64,000 nt of DNA from Bacteroidota bacterium. GTDB taxonomy: Bacteria; Bacteroidota; Bacteroidia; Chitinophagales; LD1. The notes under the pieces are model-generated. The model saw nothing but the letters and a program-made list of their open reading frames with translations, was not told the DNA's origin and made no database searches. Of this stretch, positions 8,158 to 16,701 are shown piece by piece (the first letter of the stretch is position 1; every line of letters starts with the position of its first letter). The stretch is taken from contig JAFDYQ010000006.1 in assembly GCA_018267365.1 (NCBI GenBank), positions 112,328 to 176,327 of the forward strand, read 5' to 3'. Both the position numbers and the translations under genes were made by a program.

Positions 8158-10944
8158 ATGTCCACAGAACCGAAGAAGAGGCGACCAGCGCCTGATCGAG
8201 CTACTTTTTTCGCCAGATATAAGTGGGAGTGTATCCTTTTTGTTTTCACCTGTCTGCTCTACTGCGCTTCCGTCTTTAATAACTATAATATGGACGATGA
8301 GCTGGTGACCATCCAGCACCGGCTCACCTCCAAAGGTATCTCAGCTATACCGGAGATATTTACCTCCAGCTACTATGAAGATGCGTCCGGCTATGCATAT
8401 GAGTACAGGCCGATAGTCCTGGCCACGTTTGCCGCTGAGCATTCTGTGGCCGGAGACAATCCGCATGTGAGCCACCTGGTCAGCCTGCTGCTCTATGCCC
8501 TCTGCATCTCCCTGCTGTACCTGCTACTAAAGGCGCTGCTGCCCGATTATTCGCGGCGGCTATTATTTTTTATAGTTCTCTTGTTTGCCGCACACCCTGC
8601 CCATACCGAGGTGGTGAGCAGTATCAAAAACCGAGATGAGATACTGGCGCTGCTGTTTGGCCTGCTGGCGCTGTATGCGTCTGTACGGGCTGTGAGCGGG
8701 CGGCTGCTGTGGTATGCGGGTGTGCCCATGTTCGCGCTATTGGCGCTGCTGAGCAAAAAGACTGCTGTGCCTTTTGTACTGATCATACCATGTGCCCTGA
8801 TACTGTGCCGCCCGGTGCGCCTGAGACCTGTGCTGAATGTGGCGCTGCTGCTGGCGGTACCTTTCTACTGGATCATGACAGATACAGTATCTCACAAGGT
8901 ACTGATGATAGTGTCGCTGCTGTCCTTCATCGTGCTATTCTTTATGCTGGTGCACCCGGCTTACTTTTTTGAGCGGGTAGCGCGGCTGAGAGCCTATTAC
9001 AAGAATGAAAAGGCTGCTACGGTGCCCTTTGCTGATCAGAATGACCTGAAGGGCTTTCTGGGTGCAGCAGTGAGGGACCTGCAGGTAAACTTTGCGTGGC
9101 TGCCTATGGGGCTGATGGTACTCTGTCTGCTGCTGTTTTTTGCCGGGCTCTACCTGGGCTACCTGCCGGCGGTGGCCACTGCGCTCGCACTGCTCACGCT
9201 GGGCCTCTGGGGCAATAAGACGATCAACTGGTGGGCCAGCCTCGGTATCTATATATGTGTGACCATATCTATGATCCTATTCTCTCCGGGAAACTCTATC
9301 TACAGCAACCTGCTCTTTATCTCACTGGCATTTCAGATGCTGTATAGCAGGGGCAGGCTATTCATACCGGCCCTGGGACTCTACGCAGTGCTGGCCCGGT
9401 ATGGGTCCATGGCCTCGTACCTCAATCTCGGTGTGTTCATGCTGGTACTATACAGATGGCCCAGGACGCGAATCCTGAGCTATGTAGTATTTATGCTGGG
9501 CATTTATGACTCAGTGAAGTTATTTATGCTAAACGGCATTTTTAGCCGGGCGAGCATGTATACTACTGCGTATAGTGTGTATATGGCGGTAGTGTTTCTC
9601 CTGCCGCTGCTGCTAAAGCGCAGTGACAGGCAGCTGCGCAATGCTATCAGCGCGGGTGTCCTGCTCATACTGATGATATATACCTGGCCGGGACTGCAGA
9701 CCAATACTGCGCGGCTGATGAGTATGGTCAGTGCCCGGACATCCGGCCAGGACTCGGGCCTGTACACCACGCCGGCGGCCAGACAAAACAGACCGCTGGC
9801 CTATGTGGAAAATCCGGTGCCGGCAGATGCACCACTGACCGTAAAGGCAGGTACATCTATGGAGGTACTGCTGCACTATCTGCACAAGGTAGTACTGCCG
9901 TATCCTATGGCTTTCTACTACGGCTACCGGTATATCTACCCACAGCGTCTGACAGAGCCGGGGCCACTGCTGGGTGTGATCTCCTATGTGCTGCTCTGCG
10001 TGGGCATACTGCTCAGCCTGCGCCGCAGGAGGGCGCTGGCCCTGGGCCTGCTCATATACCTGCTATCTATCGTGGCGGTATCGGACTTCTTCTTCCCTAT
10101 ACCCGGTATGGTGGCAGAGCGCTACCTGCTCATCCCATCACTGGGGTGGTGCCTGGTACTGGGCACCGGGCTGGCATATCTGCTACAGCGCACACTGGTA
10201 TCAGACAGCAGAGCGCTGCTCCTGCCCGCAGTCAGGTATACTCTGCTCGCTATCTTGCTGCTCTACTCCGGTATCACCTTTGCGCGAAACCTGCAGTGGA
10301 AAGATGCACTGACGCTGATGCGGCACGATATCAGCTATGTAGACCGCTCTGCTCATGCACATGATCTCCTGGCCATCAAGCTCATGAAGGGCTCCTACGA
10401 AGTGTCCGGTGCAGCGCAGCAGGATATGCAGCTGGAGGCGCTCGGGCACTTCAAACAGGCGCTAGCCATATACCCGGGATTTTACAATGCTGCCTATGAC
10501 CTGGGCAGAGTGTATGCTGCGCTACATATGCCTGACAGCAGTATCGCATTTTTTGATAGGGCTATGGCTATAGACTCGGAGAATACGGATCCATCCCTAT
10601 TCATAGGTGAGATGCGTGTAGAGCAGGGCCAATATGCGGCGGCGATACCTGCACTGGAGTATGTGGTGAGGCACCAGCCTCTGAACTATGCTCCGTACTC
10701 CCTGCTGAGTATGGCCTATTTCAAAACCGGCAGACCGGAGGAGTCTATAGCTGTAAACCAGGAAGCCATAAGCCGCTGGCCGGCAGGGTCTGACGCCTAT
10801 GTGAATATAGCCCGGGTATATATAGCTCAGAGCAGAATGGATAGCGCCATAGCGTACCTGAGTGCAGCGCAGCGGATAGCGCCCGGAGATCAGGATATCA
10901 GCGCTATGATCAGGAGTGTGGAGACGAGTGCAAAATCAAAGTGA
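8158..10944 (+). CDS. TMTC-like multi-spanning membrane glycosyltransferase with C-terminal TPR repeats
   Basis: The product is 928 aa. Residues about 20-700 contain many hydrophobic segments. The first outside loop has an acidic pair in FNNYNMDDELVT, then YRPIVLATFAAEHSVAG and HPAHTEVVSSIKNRDEILAL; these match the layout of the GT-C superfamily and especially the TMTC/DUF1736 proteins (O-mannosyltransferases in animals), where the acidic pair binds metal and lipid-linked donor sugar. Residues about 735-925 form at least four tetratricopeptide repeats (ALGHFKQALAIYPGFYNAAY, SIAFFDRAMAIDSENTDPSL and so on). Probable role: transfer of a sugar from a polyprenyl-phosphate donor to a protein or glycan on the periplasmic side. 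Acceptor and sugar cannot be told. It is transcribed towards the exporter permease gene and ends 17 bp from it. Confidence 0.75.
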   Translation: MSTEPKKRRPAPDRATFFARYKWECILFVFTCLLYCASVFNNYNMDDELVTIQHRLTSKGISAIPEIFTSSYYEDASGYAYEYRPIVLATFAAEHSVAGDNPHVSHLVSLLLYALCISLLYLLLKALLPDYSRRLLFFIVLLFAAHPAHTEVVSSIKNRDEILALLFGLLALYASVRAVSGRLLWYAGVPMFALLALLSKKTAVPFVLIIPCALILCRPVRLRPVLNVALLLAVPFYWIMTDTVSHKVLMIVSLLSFIVLFFMLVHPAYFFERVARLRAYYKNEKAATVPFADQNDLKGFLGAAVRDLQVNFAWLPMGLMVLCLLLFFAGLYLGYLPAVATALALLTLGLWGNKTINWWASLGIYICVTISMILFSPGNSIYSNLLFISLAFQMLYSRGRLFIPALGLYAVLARYGSMASYLNLGVFMLVLYRWPRTRILSYVVFMLGIYDSVKLFMLNGIFSRASMYTTAYSVYMAVVFLLPLLLKRSDRQLRNAISAGVLLILMIYTWPGLQTNTARLMSMVSARTSGQDSGLYTTPAARQNRPLAYVENPVPADAPLTVKAGTSMEVLLHYLHKVVLPYPMAFYYGYRYIYPQRLTEPGPLLGVISYVLLCVGILLSLRRRRALALGLLIYLLSIVAVSDFFFPIPGMVAERYLLIPSLGWCLVLGTGLAYLLQRTLVSDSRALLLPAVRYTLLAILLLYSGITFARNLQWKDALTLMRHDISYVDRSAHAHDLLAIKLMKGSYEVSGAAQQDMQLEALGHFKQALAIYPGFYNAAYDLGRVYAALHMPDSSIAFFDRAMAIDSENTDPSLFIGEMRVEQGQYAAAIPALEYVVRHQPLNYAPYSLLSMAYFKTGRPEESIAVNQEAISRWPAGSDAYVNIARVYIAQSRMDSAIAYLSAAQRIAPGDQDISAMIRSVETSAKSK

Positions 10945-10961
10945 CAGATGGCTGGCTAATG

Positions 10962-11801
10962 TCAGACGGCGCGCTCTCTGCGGCTGAATACATACAGGCC
11001 GCTCAGTGACAGAAGCGCGACAACGGCCATGGTGACAAAGTAAGGAAGCGCCGGAAACGGATCTCCGAGCAGGGCATAGCGATAGCCGCTGATGACGCCA
11101 GCCATAGGGTTGAGATAAAGTAAAGGCCGGAAGGAGGCAGGTACCAGCTCTGCCGGATAAAAAACCGGTGTGACCCAGATGGCTATACCGATCACGACAG
11201 GCATGAGCTGGATGAGATCGTGAAAACGGCTGCTCAATACACTCATCCAGATGGCGATGGCAAAGCCACAGAGGACATTGTAAAAAAGAAACAACGGCAG
11301 CGTGATCAGCCCGCCGGATACAGGAGCGCCGGAGACGGCGATGAGTATGACAAGCATGGCCAGCGAGATAAAAAACTCCAGAGAGGCCACTACTATTTTG
11401 GCCAGGAGGAGGATGACCCTGGGGAAGTAAAGTTTAGAAAAAATATCCTCACCGCGGAGTATAGCTGTAGAGGCGGTGTTTGAGATCTGAGAAAAGAAGT
11501 TCCAGGCTATCATGCCTGTGAAAGCAAAAAGATAATAAGGAGACCGCGTAGGCACATGCATAAACAGACGAAATATCATAGTGAATATGAGCAAGGTCAT
11601 CACTGGCCGTATGATACTCCACAGCAGACCAAAGTATGTTTGCACATAAAGCATGCGGATCTCCTTGGCCGCAAAGACCCAGATGAGCCAGCTGTAGGAT
11701 ATGATCTCCCGGCAGTAGGCACCAAAGGTGAGCGGGATAGCCGAGAAGACTATGGGGGCGGTCTTCTTGGTATCGGTCAGGGTGGGCTCAGGCGGCTGCA
11801 T
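10962..11801 (-). CDS. ABC-2 type polysaccharide/LPS export permease (Wzm-like)
   Basis: I prefer the ATG at 11801 (MQPPEPTLTD); an upstream ATG at 11831 adds ten residues. The product is about 279 aa with six predicted membrane segments and the family pattern ELIWVFAAKEIRMLYVQTYFG-like cytoplasmic entry (here LIWVFAAKEIRMLYVQTYF), then FTGMIAWNFFSQ, YFPRVILLL, WVTPVFYPAELVP and LYLNPMAGVISGYRYALLGD. It would pair with the ATPase at 15439-16632 to export an undecaprenyl-linked glycan across the inner membrane. Unusually, permease and ATPase genes are separated by two plus-strand genes and one minus-strand gene. Confidence 0.88.
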   Translation of the reverse strand: MQPPEPTLTDTKKTAPIVFSAIPLTFGAYCREIISYSWLIWVFAAKEIRMLYVQTYFGLLWSIIRPVMTLLIFTMIFRLFMHVPTRSPYYLFAFTGMIAWNFFSQISNTASTAILRGEDIFSKLYFPRVILLLAKIVVASLEFFISLAMLVILIAVSGAPVSGGLITLPLFLFYNVLCGFAIAIWMSVLSSRFHDLIQLMPVVIGIAIWVTPVFYPAELVPASFRPLLYLNPMAGVISGYRYALLGDPFPALPYFVTMAVVALLSLSGLYVFSRRERAV

Positions 11802-11908
11802 AATATGTTGATTGGCCGGGCAAAGATGCATAAAATAACATGGGACATAAACCTGTGGATACAGACAGGCTTTGGCCCTCTTTTTATATTTTTATGATAA
11901 GTAAGACT

Positions 11909-12811
11909 ATGGATAAGAAATTGACAAGGATCCGGTTTAGAGATGCTGCCATCGAGCAGCAGTTTGAGCGGGATGGGTACATAGTGCTCAAGAATTTTGC
12001 TGATGCAGCGATGGTAGATAGGATGCGCGCAGTATTTGAGGCGTACTATGTACCTCCTACTGAGAAAATGGTATGCTGGAACTCTGCTGTGAATGTGGGC
12101 GAAGATGAGAAGAAGCAGATCAGTGCAGAGCTGCTGAAGCTCCTCACCCCACAGCTGCGGCAGCATATCGACTCCTACATGGACCACTTTGGCTACTTTC
12201 TGACGAAGCCTGCCGATGAGACCGCTACAAACCTGGCCATACACCGCGATGCAAGTGCTGTGGATGAAAAGCAGTTTGAATATCTTATCTTCTGGATGCC
12301 GCTGGTGGATATCAATAAGGAGACAGGCTATCTATACCTGATGCCGGGTAGCAATAGGCTGTTTGAATATGAATTGCCGTTTGGTGTGAGTTGGCCGTAT
12401 AAGCACCTGGACTCTGAGTTGCAGAAATATGCTGTGAAACTCGACCTGAAGGCCGGAGATGCAGCTATTTTTTCGGGCAAGACATTACATGGGTCTTATG
12501 CTAATATGAGTGGTGCGCCAAGGCCGGTAGTCTGCTGCGGGCTCGTAGATCCGGCCACAGAGCTGATGTACTACTACTATGACCGGGAGAAAAATAATGT
12601 GGAAGCCTACACAGTGAGCCCGGACTTCTTCCTGCAGAGTGACTTCTCTCATCCCAAAGAGAAGTATCCGCTGAGGTTCTCCTTTGAATACCAGCCACCA
12701 AAGCTAACCGGCCGGGATATTTCAGATTTCTACAAGAAGAACTGGAGCCTGTACAAAGGCCACTATGGGATGCTGGATCGAATACGGAAGCGATACTTTA
12801 GCTTTGTATGA
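11909..12811 (+). CDS. Phytanoyl-CoA dioxygenase (PhyH) family oxygenase
   Basis: I start it at ATG 11909 (MDKKLTRIRF), giving 300 aa; an in-frame ATG 15 nt upstream is possible. FERDGYIVLKNF is the typical PhyH entrance. The HxD iron-binding pair is in LAIHRDASAV, the distal histidine in KTLHGSYANMSG and the 2-oxoglutarate-binding arginine probably in APRPVVCCG. The product is therefore a non-haem Fe(II)/2-oxoglutarate dioxygenase, hydroxylating or oxidising an unknown small molecule or sugar. It is followed after 70 bp by a radical SAM gene on the same strand; both sit inside the exporter locus, which suggests tailoring of the exported glycan or a lipid (inference). Confidence 0.85.
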   Translation: MDKKLTRIRFRDAAIEQQFERDGYIVLKNFADAAMVDRMRAVFEAYYVPPTEKMVCWNSAVNVGEDEKKQISAELLKLLTPQLRQHIDSYMDHFGYFLTKPADETATNLAIHRDASAVDEKQFEYLIFWMPLVDINKETGYLYLMPGSNRLFEYELPFGVSWPYKHLDSELQKYAVKLDLKAGDAAIFSGKTLHGSYANMSGAPRPVVCCGLVDPATELMYYYYDREKNNVEAYTVSPDFFLQSDFSHPKEKYPLRFSFEYQPPKLTGRDISDFYKKNWSLYKGHYGMLDRIRKRYFSFV

Positions 12812-12881
12812 GTATGATATGTGCTGTGTTTTGTATTGGTCACTGCGGGAGCAGCTACGGTTCCTGTCTATATGATATAGG

Positions 12882-14426
12882 ATGAGAGTCTGCCTGATCC
12901 GCCCGCCCAAGCTGATGATAAAAAATGCGGCTTCTGTAGTGTCATTTCCCCCACTGGGTATGGCATTGATAGCTGCCGCGCTCAAGGATAGGGGCCACAC
13001 AGTGCAGGTGATAGACGCCGCCGTGAGCGGTGATGGTGGCTGTCATGACTTTGATGCCTCACAGATACACGGGAGCCTTCCCGCACAAAACGCCCTGGTC
13101 ACCAGTGGTCTTTCCTTTGATGCCATCACAGCATCTATTCATCCGGACACGGAGTTGATCGGGTTTAGCTGCATGTTTAGTATAGACTGGGTATCAGACC
13201 GTGCGCTCATCAATGCCGTCTCTGCACGCTATCCGCATGCCACACTGATAGCTGGCGGAGAGAGTGCCACCGGTATGCCACAGGTATTTCTGACCCAGTG
13301 TCCCGGACTGGCGGCCTGCGTACTGGGTGAGGGCGAGGAGACAGTCACAGACCTGATAGATGCGCTGGCCAGCGGGCGGCCGCTGAGTACTGTCAGTGGC
13401 ATCATGCTGCGCTCAGATGGTGCATACATCAAAACAGAGAAGCGCGAACGCATGCGCAAGCTGGACGATATACCGGTGCCTGCATGGGAGGAGTTTCCCG
13501 TAGAGCTATACCCCCGCCCCCTGCGCCGCGCCGATGCGCCTAATCCTATCACGCTGCCGCTGATCGCCACGAGGGGGTGCCCCTTCCGGTGTACATTCTG
13601 TACCAGCCCTGATATGTGGGGCACGCGATACTACCTCCGGTCGCCGCAGAGCGTGGCTGATGAGATAGCTATGGTGCAGCAGCGCTTCCAGGCCGGCAAT
13701 TTTGATTTCTTTGATCTCACTGCGATCATCAAGAAAAAATGGATACTCGAGTTTTCGCAGATACTGCGGGACAGACAGCTGGATATCCTGTGGCGATTCC
13801 CTGCGGGTACGCGCTCTGAGGCCATAGATGAGGAGGTGGTAAAGGCTCTCAGCAGCAGCGGCTGCCATGAGATCATCTACGCGCCGGAGTCGGGCTCTGA
13901 GCGCGTACTGGAGATGATCAAAAAGAAAGTGAATATCCCCAATATGCTGCAGTCTATGCGCTATGCCAAGAAGCACGGCATGCGTATCTATATCAATATG
14001 ATCATAGGCCTGCCGGGCGAGCGGCACAGTGATATCTTTCGTACGTGTTGGTTTCTGATCCAGTGCGCGCGGGTGGGGGTGAATGATGTGGGGCTGGCCA
14101 AGTTTCGGCCGTATCCGGGCAGCGCTCTTTTTGATCAGCTCCATGAGCAGGGCAGGATCAGCCTGGACACTGATGATTACTTTGTAGACTCGTTATTTCT
14201 GGTGGACTCTATCCTGCTCAATAAGTTTTATAACCCGGAGATAAAGAGCGACAGGTTGTATATGTTGTATTACTTCCTGTATCTGGGTTCATTCTACAGC
14301 GCTCAGTGCCTGTTTCAGTTTGGCAACTTCAGAGCCATACTCCGCGACGGTACTATGTACCGCTATGGTGCTAATCTGAAAAAAGACATCACATCCAAAC
14401 TGCGGAACTGGACGGGAGGCAAGTGA
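12882..14426 (+). CDS. B12-binding domain radical SAM protein
   Basis: The product is 514 aa. Residues 1-170 form a cobalamin-binding Rossmann-type domain (VCLIRPPKLMIKN, FPPLGMALIAAALKDRGH, ELIGFSCMF, TLIAGGESATGMP, CVLGEGEET). The radical SAM cluster motif CxxxCxxC is in TRGCPFRCTFCTSPDMWG at about residue 233, followed by a TIM-barrel region (DILWRFPAGTRSE, IIYAPESGSERVLEMIKKKV, INMIIGLPGERHSDI). Such enzymes methylate unactivated carbons or rearrange substrates in lipid, hopanoid, bacteriochlorophyll or antibiotic pathways. The substrate here is unknown. It ends 5 bp before the convergent lipoprotein gene. Confidence 0.9.
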   Translation: MRVCLIRPPKLMIKNAASVVSFPPLGMALIAAALKDRGHTVQVIDAAVSGDGGCHDFDASQIHGSLPAQNALVTSGLSFDAITASIHPDTELIGFSCMFSIDWVSDRALINAVSARYPHATLIAGGESATGMPQVFLTQCPGLAACVLGEGEETVTDLIDALASGRPLSTVSGIMLRSDGAYIKTEKRERMRKLDDIPVPAWEEFPVELYPRPLRRADAPNPITLPLIATRGCPFRCTFCTSPDMWGTRYYLRSPQSVADEIAMVQQRFQAGNFDFFDLTAIIKKKWILEFSQILRDRQLDILWRFPAGTRSEAIDEEVVKALSSSGCHEIIYAPESGSERVLEMIKKKVNIPNMLQSMRYAKKHGMRIYINMIIGLPGERHSDIFRTCWFLIQCARVGVNDVGLAKFRPYPGSALFDQLHEQGRISLDTDDYFVDSLFLVDSILLNKFYNPEIKSDRLYMLYYFLYLGSFYSAQCLFQFGNFRAILRDGTMYRYGANLKKDITSKLRNWTGGK

Positions 14427-14431
14427 GACAC

Positions 14432-15442
14432 TCACCGGCAGGCGGTGCCGATATAGTAGCGCTCTATATCATCCTGATCAAACAGGGGGCCATCTACCCT
14501 CCAGTGCTGGCCTATACTATAGGCATTGTGCCCATGAGGTATGATATATGCCTGCCGGAATACGGGCGCACCCGGTACCTCAAAGCAAGGACGCATGAGA
14601 TGCCGCAGGTCTCCTCCCCGACTGCGTAGATAGGAGCATAGCATACTGCTGACGGGCTCATCTGCCGGTGCGCCGAGCTGTGCCCTCAGTGTATCTATAT
14701 AGGCGCGTGATAGCAGCATGCGGGTGTCTCCATATATCCTGCGCGTAGCTATGGCGCGATGGTGGCCATGACCTTTACTTTTCACCAGGGTATCGTATGT
14801 CACAGCATAGGTGCCACTACTATCGGCAAAGATGGCGGGATCGTAGGGGTCTATGATAAAGTCACCTGCGGCCAGGTGCAGCACAGGGAAGACATGCACA
14901 CCGTCCGGTATCGTGACGGTATAGCCTTTGATATGAAGCATGGTATCTATCCACCTGAGATAAAAAACAGATCGCTGCGTGCAGTAAAATGACATCACGT
15001 TACGATTGCCCATATCATAGCAGGTGCTGAGCGGGAGTGTGTCCCAGCGCTGCCATACATCGAGCATCTGACTGTCGCGGGCCAGGCCATACTTAGGCCC
15101 CAAAAACTGATAGCTGAAAGCAGCATACACCATATCAGCCATAGTGAGCGCCTTGAGGTATTGGCGTGTCTCCGGGCTGTATGGCAGCGTATCTATGCCG
15201 GCAAATCTATGGTGTAGCTCTGTCTCAGCCTCCCCAAAGGTATAGGGCAGATTGGTATACAGTGTGTCTGCCGGCTGCTGCATATCGCACGCGGTGGGAT
15301 CCCAAGGTCTGAAGCCCTGCATCTCCGCCACAGCCATCCGCAGGTCTGCCACTCTGATCTGCTCCGGCTGCTGCCGGCATCCTATGAGAGTACATGCCAG
15401 TATGAGCGCTGCAATAAAAGGTATAGCCCGGATCAAGCTCAT
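14432..15442 (-). CDS. Lipoprotein with possible transglutaminase-like fold
   Basis: The product is 336 aa with a lipoprotein signal (IAALILACTLIGCRQQ, lipobox LIGC). I do not recognise a named family. The segment around residues 135-205 reads ...MSFYCTQRSVFYLRWIDTML then GVHVFPVLHL and GDFIIDPYDPAIF; this spacing of Cys, then His in HVF, then Asp in D-P resembles the Cys-His-Asp arrangement of transglutaminase/papain-like proteins (inference, by eye). It overlaps the ATPase gene by 4 bp (ATGA arrangement), so the two are translationally coupled and this lipoprotein probably serves the exporter locus. Confidence 0.7.
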   Translation of the reverse strand: MSLIRAIPFIAALILACTLIGCRQQPEQIRVADLRMAVAEMQGFRPWDPTACDMQQPADTLYTNLPYTFGEAETELHHRFAGIDTLPYSPETRQYLKALTMADMVYAAFSYQFLGPKYGLARDSQMLDVWQRWDTLPLSTCYDMGNRNVMSFYCTQRSVFYLRWIDTMLHIKGYTVTIPDGVHVFPVLHLAAGDFIIDPYDPAIFADSSGTYAVTYDTLVKSKGHGHHRAIATRRIYGDTRMLLSRAYIDTLRAQLGAPADEPVSSMLCSYLRSRGGDLRHLMRPCFEVPGAPVFRQAYIIPHGHNAYSIGQHWRVDGPLFDQDDIERYYIGTACR

Positions 15443-16632
15443 GATATAGTTTTATCTCCTGTGCTGCGATACTGCATGTGCCAGTCAAAGCTAGGTTTGA
15501 GCGAAAACTTTTTGTCATTCATACTCCAGGGCCTGATCCACGCATGATATGAAGACGTCACACCAAAACTGAGGCAGCGCATATTCTCATAGAGCGAGCT
15601 ATGACCGTCAGAGATGATAAAGCCCACATAGAAGGTGCCGACATTAAAAAAATTTGGCGGTACATGGCAGGAGCACTCGTATATCCCCTCCGTAGTGATA
15701 CTATACTCCGGTGTGACTCTGTAGGAGAAGGAATCAGACAGCAGTACATTGCTAAAGTCTGATATGTAGATCATGAGATCATACTGACCGGGTTTATTGA
15801 CGCGAAATCTAATGGAAGCTGTGACCGGCTCCTCTATCTGCGCCTGGTGTGCAGAGACCCAGTAGTCCAGCACAGTGATACAGTGGTCGGGGTCAGAGGC
15901 GAAATTGACAGAAACGTCTTCTTTTTGCCGCTTGAGCCCGGAGCGGGCCTCATAGGTATCTATCACAGACATGGTCTCGCCATCTGCCACTATACGGCCA
16001 TGATCCAGTATCAGCGCCCTGTGCGTATACTCGGCTATCTCACGCAGGCTGTGAGATACGATGATCAGGCTGGCGCCCTGGCGGAGCAGCTGCTGTATTT
16101 TCAGTTTACACTTTTCCTGAAAACGGATATCACCCACCGTCATGATCTCATCCAGTATGAGCAGGTCTACCTGTAGCAGCGTCTTGATAGCAAAGGCGAG
16201 GCGCAGGTACATGCCGTTAGAATAATGCCGCACCGGCTGGTCTATAAAGTCTCCGATCTCTGCAAAGTCTATGATCTCTTCTACCATAGCGCGCATCAGC
16301 CGCTTTTTGTAGCCGGCCATGCTACCTGCCAGAAAAATATTCTCGCGCCCGGTAAACTCCGGCACCATGCCAAAGCCCAAATCAAGGATCGCGGCAAAGG
16401 TACCATAGATCTTTACCTGCCCGCTGTCAGGCTTTAGTATGCCAGACAGGATTTTGAGCAAGGTACTTTTGCCGGAGCCATTCTGGCCCATGATGCCCAG
16501 TGTCTCCCCGCGACCCAGCTCAAAGGAAAGCGGACTCAGGGCATCGATATACTCTTTGCCTTGTGCATTTTGGAGCTGAAATCGTTTCGCTACTCCCTCT
16601 ACCTGTATGAGTGGGTCCTGTGTAGTCATCAT
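15439..16632 (-). CDS. ABC transporter ATPase for polysaccharide export (Wzt-like) with C-terminal glycan-recognition domain
   Basis: The product is 397 aa. Residues 1-245 form the nucleotide-binding domain: Walker A GQNGSGKST, Q-loop region ILDLGFGMVPEFTGRENI, signature YSNGMYLRLAFA, Walker B LLILDEIMTVGD and switch histidine in IIVSHSL. The signature and the FTGRENI block are those of the O-antigen/teichoic acid exporter class. Residues about 250-397 form an extra beta-rich domain (ITVLDYWV ... ASIRFRVNKPGQYDLMIYIS) as in Wzt proteins that read the non-reducing end of the glycan. It couples ATP hydrolysis to export with the permease at 10962-11801. A second in-frame ATG lies immediately after the first. 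Confidence 0.9.
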   Translation of the reverse strand: MMTTQDPLIQVEGVAKRFQLQNAQGKEYIDALSPLSFELGRGETLGIMGQNGSGKSTLLKILSGILKPDSGQVKIYGTFAAILDLGFGMVPEFTGRENIFLAGSMAGYKKRLMRAMVEEIIDFAEIGDFIDQPVRHYSNGMYLRLAFAIKTLLQVDLLILDEIMTVGDIRFQEKCKLKIQQLLRQGASLIIVSHSLREIAEYTHRALILDHGRIVADGETMSVIDTYEARSGLKRQKEDVSVNFASDPDHCITVLDYWVSAHQAQIEEPVTASIRFRVNKPGQYDLMIYISDFSNVLLSDSFSYRVTPEYSITTEGIYECSCHVPPNFFNVGTFYVGFIISDGHSSLYENMRCLSFGVTSSYHAWIRPWSMNDKKFSLKPSFDWHMQYRSTGDKTIS

Positions 16633-16701
16633 GCTCAGACTAAATGGTGGTGAAAATAGAATATAAGCCGCTCTGTAAAGGACGAAAATGAAAAATATGG
16701 C

